A DNA stretch of 64,000 nt, taken from the NCBI RefSeq assembly GCF_014699005.1, contig NZ_JACWZY010000024.1, positions 62,001 to 126,000 on the forward strand, in the 5' to 3' direction. The notes beneath the pieces were generated by a model, which was not told where the DNA came from, made no database searches, and saw nothing but the letters and a program-made list of their open reading frames with translations. Positions 59,954-64,000 of the stretch are shown here, one piece after another. Position 1 is the first letter of the stretch. Each line of letters begins with the position of its first letter. This DNA is from Spirosoma profusum. GTDB lineage: Bacteria > Bacteroidota > Bacteroidia > Cytophagales > Spirosomataceae. Both the position numbers and the translations under genes were made by a program.

Positions 59954-60010
59954 CTTTTAAACCACAGAGGTTCGCAAAGTTATTCTTTGCGAACCTCTGT
60001 GGTTTAAAAG
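59954..60010. terminator. 26-base perfect inverted repeat between convergent genes
   Basis: The left arm 59954-59979 (cttttaaaccacagagg, then ttcgcaaag) and right arm 59985-60010 are exact complements with a 5-base loop (ttatt). It lies between the mosaic surface gene and the convergent yceI-type gene, ending 4 bases before the latter's stop. Short T-runs lie at both ends, so it could stop both transcripts. Confidence 0.85.
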
Positions 60011-60013
60011 GCA

Positions 60014-60574
60014 TTATAAACTAAACACAATATTGAAACGTAGCACCATACCATCTTCAACTTTCATACCCATGAGCGATGGCCGTTCAACACCGTAATC
60101 AGTCATATTTACCGGAAACTGACCCGTTAGCGTCATTTTCCCACCTGCCTCTTTATGCGTAGCCTGCAACGTAACAGGTTTGGGGACACCATGAAACGTC
60201 AGCGTACCCTGGGCCGATAACGTACCGTCTTCGGCAGTTTTAATAGTCGAGCTGGTAAACGTTACGTTCGGAAACTTAATCCCATCGAGCACCTCCATAG
60301 CGTGCGAATCGCGGTTGTTGTTATCGCTGTCGAACGAAGATACTTTTATCGAAACCGCAATACTTTCGGGTTGCTTGGTTTCGTCGTTGTACATCATGGC
60401 GCAGTTAACCTCCTTGCTTACCCCTTCCCAACTGTGAAGCGGGTGTTTAGCAGCATACGTAATGGTCGATTGTCCTTTGTCGGCCATCACTTTGCGTTTG
60501 GCCATTGGCGCAGTAAAGGCAAAAAAAGCCCAGGTGGCTAAAAGTAAGCCACTCAAAATCAGGTATTTTTTCAT
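60014..60574 (-). CDS. YceI-family periplasmic protein
   Basis: A 186-residue exported lipocalin-like protein. Seen: an N-terminal signal (MKKYLILSGLLLATWAFFAFTAP), then the YceI pattern STITYAAKHPLHSWEGVSKEV, a middle SIKVSSFDSDNNNRDSHAMEVLDG, FPNVTFTSSTIK, the strand GTLTFHGVPKPVTLQA and GQFPVNMTDYGVERPSLMGM. YceI proteins bind isoprenoid or amphiphilic molecules, and several lie beside cytochrome b561 genes. Here it follows a multi-helix membrane protein by 3 bases and is the last gene of the operon. Confidence 0.9.
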   Translation of the reverse strand: MKKYLILSGLLLATWAFFAFTAPMAKRKVMADKGQSTITYAAKHPLHSWEGVSKEVNCAMMYNDETKQPESIAVSIKVSSFDSDNNNRDSHAMEVLDGIKFPNVTFTSSTIKTAEDGTLSAQGTLTFHGVPKPVTLQATHKEAGGKMTLTGQFPVNMTDYGVERPSLMGMKVEDGMVLRFNIVFSL

Positions 60575-60577
60575 AGC

Positions 60578-61264
60578 TTAAAAAGTTAATGAAACAATTG
60601 AAGCAGCATAGGCACCGAACGTAGTATAAGCGGCCGCCCGGTGATACGGTTTAAGTTCTGGGTTACTCTGAATCATATGCGCCAGAATATTCGTGGTTAC
60701 CATTCCGGTCAAATGCACAATAGCCAGGTATTTATGCAGTTTAATGGTCGTAAATCCCTTGCGGGCACCAACTACCGGCGGTGGTGTCGTCAGCGATAAG
60801 GCCAACGTAGTGCCATAAGCGATGTTGATATACGTAGCAGTACGTTCATGCCATTTTTTTGTATCGGTATATTCCTGACCTTTAGCGTTATAGAGTTTGG
60901 CTCCCAGCAAACCCTGCGCAATAAATCCGGCCAGTGTTACAAACCCGCCAATCTGGTGCATGCCGAGCATGGTACGTCGCACTTTAAGCTCCTTTGCCCG
61001 ACCTTCGGGAGTAAGCGGAGCCACTTTCATACTACGTAGTAATCCCTTCGGCCCCCAGAAGACTCGTTGCGTAAAAATCATTTTATGCGGAAGCAACTCC
61101 TGTTTATCAGTCGAATCGGAAAGGCTGGCCAGCAGATCGTCATCCGACGATTTTGGTTCAGCCGCAGGCGCGCGGGACGAATCCCGGCGCACCGCTGTCG
61201 AATCCTGAGCCTGTAGCGAACCTACCTCAAGCCATAAAAGCGTGACAAAAATGATGTATTTCAT
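60578..61264 (-). CDS. Haem-b-like membrane protein (cytochrome b561-type candidate)
   Basis: A 228-residue protein. Seen: a signal peptide (to LQAQ, ~20), a periplasmic Ser/Asp-rich segment (~21-95), then four predicted helices (about 98-121, 141-163, 173-196, 207-227) with His residues at their ends: GMHQIGG, KWHERTA, LHKYLAIVHL, AHMIQ and YHRAAA. Such His placement suits binding of b-type haem as in cytochrome b561 proteins, but the family is not certain. It lies between the Rieske lipoprotein and YceI genes (gaps 18 and 3 bases), which supports an electron-transfer role. No classical b561 motif can be claimed from sequence alone. Confidence 0.62.
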   Translation of the reverse strand: MKYIIFVTLLWLEVGSLQAQDSTAVRRDSSRAPAAEPKSSDDDLLASLSDSTDKQELLPHKMIFTQRVFWGPKGLLRSMKVAPLTPEGRAKELKVRRTMLGMHQIGGFVTLAGFIAQGLLGAKLYNAKGQEYTDTKKWHERTATYINIAYGTTLALSLTTPPPVVGARKGFTTIKLHKYLAIVHLTGMVTTNILAHMIQSNPELKPYHRAAAYTTFGAYAASIVSLTF

Positions 61265-61282
61265 CGCGTTGATTGTTGAAAA

Positions 61283-61795
61283 TTAGGCAGTCACTGTCAG
61301 CGTATTTCCGTCTGAAGAGAGATTTGCTTTGTATTGAGTTAAAGCCTGGGTGGCTGGGCCCACTTTAACAGCACCTGTTACTGCATACTCAGAACCGTGA
61401 TTGGAGCAGTAAATATCGTCCTGTGTAGCTCGATACTGAACCTCTGTTCCCTCATGGGTACAGGTTTTCGAAAGCGCAATAACGGACCCGCTTTTTACTT
61501 TCGCTACGATAATACCGCCAACAATAGCGTACTGACCCGCTGTTTTCAGTTTACTATACGTAGAAGAGGTCAGATCCAGCGTAAAATTAACGGCCCCTTT
61601 CGACGCATCAGCATTCCCGGTAAAACCACTTCCGGTGGGGTTACCGGTAGACGGCGTTGGATCACTGTTACTTTTTGAACAGGATGTCAACGTAGTACCC
61701 ATGCAATAGAACGCCATTAAGGCTGCGCTACTCAGGCCTAGACTGCGCATAAATTCTCCGCGCTTCATTTGTTCGGTCGTTGGATTGCTTTTCAT
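61283..61795 (-). CDS. Rieske 2Fe-2S lipoprotein
   Basis: A 170-residue exported protein with a Rieske domain. Seen: an N-terminal export signal (RGEFMRSLGLSSAALMAF) with a lipobox LTSC (Cys39), a short Ser/Pro/Gly linker, then a beta domain with GGIIVAKVKSGSVIALSKTC, the cluster ligands CTH and CSNH in KTCTHEG and YCSNHGSEY, and GAVKVGPATQAL. Both Cys-His pairs are present, so a cluster can form. It would carry electrons on the periplasmic side of a membrane. I chose the ATG at 61795; the frame is open to a GTG at 61900 inside the barrel protein gene. It sits 73 bases from that gene and 18 bases before the haem-like membrane protein. Confidence 0.88.
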   Translation of the reverse strand: MKSNPTTEQMKRGEFMRSLGLSSAALMAFYCMGTTLTSCSKSNSDPTPSTGNPTGSGFTGNADASKGAVNFTLDLTSSTYSKLKTAGQYAIVGGIIVAKVKSGSVIALSKTCTHEGTEVQYRATQDDIYCSNHGSEYAVTGAVKVGPATQALTQYKANLSSDGNTLTVTA

Positions 61796-61868
61796 GGCGT
61801 TATAGTTAAATTTAGTGTATTTACATGAATTAACGAACAACTCGATTTCGCTTGTACACTCACGGGTT

Positions 61869-63518
61869 TTACAGTTTATAGCGAATCGAAAAAAATGCAC
61901 CCGTACTCAATAAATCAATTTTGTAATAGCCGACCTTCTTTATCGGCACTTTTATGAACGGCTCTACCTGCCAGGATAATCGTTTACTTATAGACCGTTC
62001 GTATCCAATCGAGAAGTTGAGGTTGCTGAGGCCGTAGCCACCACTGCGGGCAGTGGTATCTGTCGGATTACCTGCATAAGAATGGTAATACTTATATGAG
62101 TAATCTTCCTTATTCATAATATAGCTTGTCAGTCCACTACTAATGAACCAACGGGTTGGCTGTCGGCCGTTATCACGAGGTTTTACTAAAACATCATAAC
62201 GTAGGTTTATCGGGATGTCGAGCATATTACACCGACCATCTACTCCAGCGAAATTGGCCGGGTATCTTTTAATTTCAGACGGCAGATTGTAATAGTCATA
62301 TTCGCCCGGCAGCGCCTTGTACACTTTCGTGCTCTGAATCACACCCGCCTGAACACTCCAGCGCGACGCGAATCGGTACTCCAGCAACAAGCCCACATTG
62401 GTACCCGGTCGTGTAAAGTTTTTCAGACCAATTGAACTCAAGTCCGGCGCTACTACGAATCGCACACTCAAACCGCGTTGAACCGTTACGTTGGGTATAA
62501 CCTTACGTACTGTTGTATCAGGATGAGCTTCTACCGGTCGACCAACAAACGACAGGTTCTTGGGCCAACGCGCCGATTTACTGGCCAGCTCGTTTATGTT
62601 CATTAGCGCAACGGCTTCGGGTTCAGCTTCCACCGACTCGGCCAACGTAGCGCTACGTGGTTCATCGGCAGGTGGCATACCTGCATTCGACTTTCTGGCG
62701 GCATCCGGTTGGTTATCAAACGATACAGAAGGAGTCATTACATTCCCATCCCGGCGGGCATAGATCCGTCTGCGATTTGTAAAAACACTACGTTGTTGGG
62801 TAAAGGAACCGATAGTCGATACGTTGGTTTGCGATGAACGATTTACGCGTCCTTTTGCTTTACGTCCGGCCAAAGGTGCTACGTTACGTAACGACGACTT
62901 TACTACGTTGGCGCTCTTTACTGACTTATACGTCGATGTTACTGGTTTCGTTGCAGTCCGGAAGTCAGACGCGGACGAAGCAGGCGAGTTCGCAGGGGTA
63001 ACCGCTACGTTATCAGCAGCTTTTGGCAAAATCTTTTGTTCATCGGTCAACTTTACCTGACTGGTGGAATTCGCTTCCGGTGTCCGTCCATCGGTCGATT
63101 CCGCCCGATTAGTCGATGGCTGAACGTCGCTGGCGGGCTGTTCTACGGCCTGTTTCTGCGGCTCAGTTGGCTGTTCAGTATCGGCTAATCGGGACGTTTC
63201 GATTTGATGTGACCCTTTAGCTGTTGTATTCCCTTCCGGCTGTTGGCTGACGACTGTCGATGACAAAGCGTTACGTTCGCCACTAGTTACCTTTTGATAC
63301 ACGAACCATCCTCCACCCGTCAGCAGCAACAGCAGCACAACAGGCAACCCCCAACGTAGCAGATTCTTCCAGAGCAGGGCTCCGGCAGGTCTGGTCTGGT
63401 CGGTCGAATCCAGCAGGGCGCTCATCTTAGGCCATGCTCCTGGATCGTGAGTAGGTTCGAACTCTTCAGCCGACTTTCTGAAGAGCTCATCCAATTGGTC
63501 ATCGGTTAGCTCTGACAT
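61869..63518 (-). CDS. Anti-sigma-like protein with C-terminal outer-membrane beta-barrel-like domain
   Basis: A 549-residue protein. Seen: a cytoplasmic anti-sigma-like N terminus (about 1-50; DDQLDELFRKSAEEFEP, DPGAWPKMSALL), one membrane helix (about 53-75, LRWGLPVVLLLLLTGGGWF), a low-complexity Ser/Thr/Pro/Gln-rich linker (~80-340), and a ~205-residue C-terminal domain (~345-549) of alternating strands, TNVGLLLEYRFASRWSVQAG, IPINLRYDVLVKP, LNFSIGYERSISKRLSWQVE and GAFFSIRYKL, typical of 8-stranded outer-membrane barrels. Its start overlaps the end of the ECF sigma gene by 20 bases, so the two are coupled. Whether one chain truly spans the envelope is unproven. Confidence 0.8.
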   Translation of the reverse strand: MSELTDDQLDELFRKSAEEFEPTHDPGAWPKMSALLDSTDQTRPAGALLWKNLLRWGLPVVLLLLLTGGGWFVYQKVTSGERNALSSTVVSQQPEGNTTAKGSHQIETSRLADTEQPTEPQKQAVEQPASDVQPSTNRAESTDGRTPEANSTSQVKLTDEQKILPKAADNVAVTPANSPASSASDFRTATKPVTSTYKSVKSANVVKSSLRNVAPLAGRKAKGRVNRSSQTNVSTIGSFTQQRSVFTNRRRIYARRDGNVMTPSVSFDNQPDAARKSNAGMPPADEPRSATLAESVEAEPEAVALMNINELASKSARWPKNLSFVGRPVEAHPDTTVRKVIPNVTVQRGLSVRFVVAPDLSSIGLKNFTRPGTNVGLLLEYRFASRWSVQAGVIQSTKVYKALPGEYDYYNLPSEIKRYPANFAGVDGRCNMLDIPINLRYDVLVKPRDNGRQPTRWFISSGLTSYIMNKEDYSYKYYHSYAGNPTDTTARSGGYGLSNLNFSIGYERSISKRLSWQVEPFIKVPIKKVGYYKIDLLSTGAFFSIRYKL

Positions 63519-64000
63519 ACTCGTCGTAGTTTATCTGCTTCAATAGTACGCGTAGGTTTTCCCGCGCCCGGGCTAAGTTTGACTTCGACGCCCCGACCGA
63601 AATACCAAGCTGGCTGGCAATTTCTTCGTGCGTGAATCCATCGATTACATACAAGTTAAATACAAGCCGATACGCGGGCGACAGCCGTTGAATCAGGGCC
63701 ATTAAATCTTCGTGTGCCAGTTGACTATACGCGTCAGCCGCTTCCGAAGCCACCGTTTTCTCAACAAAATCAACTGATTCCTGATGATGATGCTTCACTT
63801 CCTGGCGGTAATGATCCACGGCTGCATTGATCATGATTCGCCGAAGCCAACCTTTAAATGGTTGGGCCGGGTCGTACTGATCCAGTCGGGTAAATACCTT
63901 CAGGAACCCATCGTTGAGGACTTCCAGCGCACCGTCTCGGGTGGGTGCATACCGCAGACAAACACTCATGGCATATCCATAGAATTGCCGATATAGCAAC
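63499..64000 (-). CDS. ECF sigma factor (start beyond the window)
   Basis: The last ~166 residues of an extracytoplasmic-function sigma factor; the frame runs off the right edge, so the first residues are missing. Seen: region 2 (LYRQFYGYAMSVCLRYAPTR, EVLNDGFLKVFTRL, FKGWLRRIMINAAVDHYR) that binds the -10 box, and region 4 (LAHEDLMALIQRLSPAYRLV, FNLYVIDGFTHEEIASQLGI, SVGASKSNLARARENLRVLL) that binds the -35 box. The TTG at 63999 is an internal Leu codon, not a start. It is followed by a 20-base-overlapping anti-sigma-like gene, then Rieske, membrane and YceI genes, which are its likely targets. Confidence 0.93.
   Translation of the reverse strand, partial: LLYRQFYGYAMSVCLRYAPTRDGALEVLNDGFLKVFTRLDQYDPAQPFKGWLRRIMINAAVDHYRQEVKHHHQESVDFVEKTVASEAADAYSQLAHEDLMALIQRLSPAYRLVFNLYVIDGFTHEEIASQLGISVGASKSNLARARENLRVLLKQINYDEYVRANR

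Noticed and set aside
1..64000. Prophage, insertion sequence or integrative element
   Set aside because: No transposase, integrase, capsid, tail or relaxase gene is found; the only mobile-looking DNA is the small palindromic repeats.

Overview
The window reads as chromosomal DNA from a free-living Bacteroidota of the order Cytophagales, most like Spirosoma and relatives. Evidence: T9SS-type secreted proteins (a gliding-type C-terminal domain, SprB-like repeats, a short type A sorting tail), LytTR/LytS regulators, an HxlR regulator, DUF2480 and DUF4136 proteins, a Nudix-type arabinose regulator, weak ribosome binding sites, and roughly 50% G+C. There is no rRNA, tRNA, CRISPR array, transposase, integrase or phage gene. 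The genus is an inference from gene content.

Layout. 1-2.5 kb: hexuronate catabolism (3' end of uxaC, kdgK, eda). 2.5-5.3 kb: an HxlR regulator divergent from a DoxX-like membrane protein, then a LytTR response regulator and its histidine kinase. 5.6-10.5 kb: an IorAB-type molybdenum hydroxylase with one 2Fe-2S subunit and two large subunits. 10.6-15.4 kb: GH97 alpha-glucosidase, a lipoprotein, OsmC, a secreted pectate lyase. 15.6-24.6 kb: a second sugar-acid block with an exported RraA-like protein, a Tat-exported enolase-superfamily dehydratase, a hexuronate-type MFS permease, uxuA, a DUF4136 lipoprotein, GH67 alpha-glucuronidase and a coupled SDR dehydrogenase. 24.8-29.5 kb: small secreted and membrane proteins, a TolB-like propeller, SCP2, a Tat-exported Gfo/Idh/MocA protein. 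30-38 kb: a T9SS-tail protein, secreted GH13 alpha-amylase, a 7TM sensor kinase and treZ. 38.5-43.8 kb (minus strand): membrane and LytTR proteins, an SGNH protein, and an AGE epimerase/PfkB kinase pair. 44-48 kb: araR, araB and araA, without araD. 48-52.4 kb: an SprB-repeat protein, DUF2480, dnaN. 52.5-60 kb: two MFS permeases around three small secreted or membrane genes, and a 1177-residue mosaic surface protein. 60-64 kb (minus strand): an ECF sigma gene, an anti-sigma-like protein ending in a beta-barrel, a Rieske lipoprotein, a haem-b-like membrane protein and YceI.

How the genes fit together. Pectate lyase and alpha-glucuronidase would release uronic acids from pectin and glucuronoxylan. 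The MFS permease would import them. UxaC, an SDR standing in for fructuronate reductase (inferred), UxuA, KdgK and Eda would convert them to pyruvate and glyceraldehyde-3-phosphate. AraBA handles arabinose from the same plant material. GH97, alpha-amylase and TreZ act on alpha-glucans. No SusC/SusD pair is present, so this is not a classical polysaccharide utilisation locus.

Two sequence-level signals stand out. First, the pentamer ACGTA/TACGT, usually as ACGTAGC/GCTACGT or ACGTATC/GATACGT, occurs several times more often than base composition predicts, in all frames, on both strands and between genes. Second, most gene junctions carry a long near-perfect inverted repeat. Nine belong to one dispersed family with nested arms; many others are unrelated in sequence. 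The most interesting gene-level candidate is the sigma/anti-sigma operon at the right edge, whose anti-sigma-like protein appears to run from cytoplasm to outer membrane.
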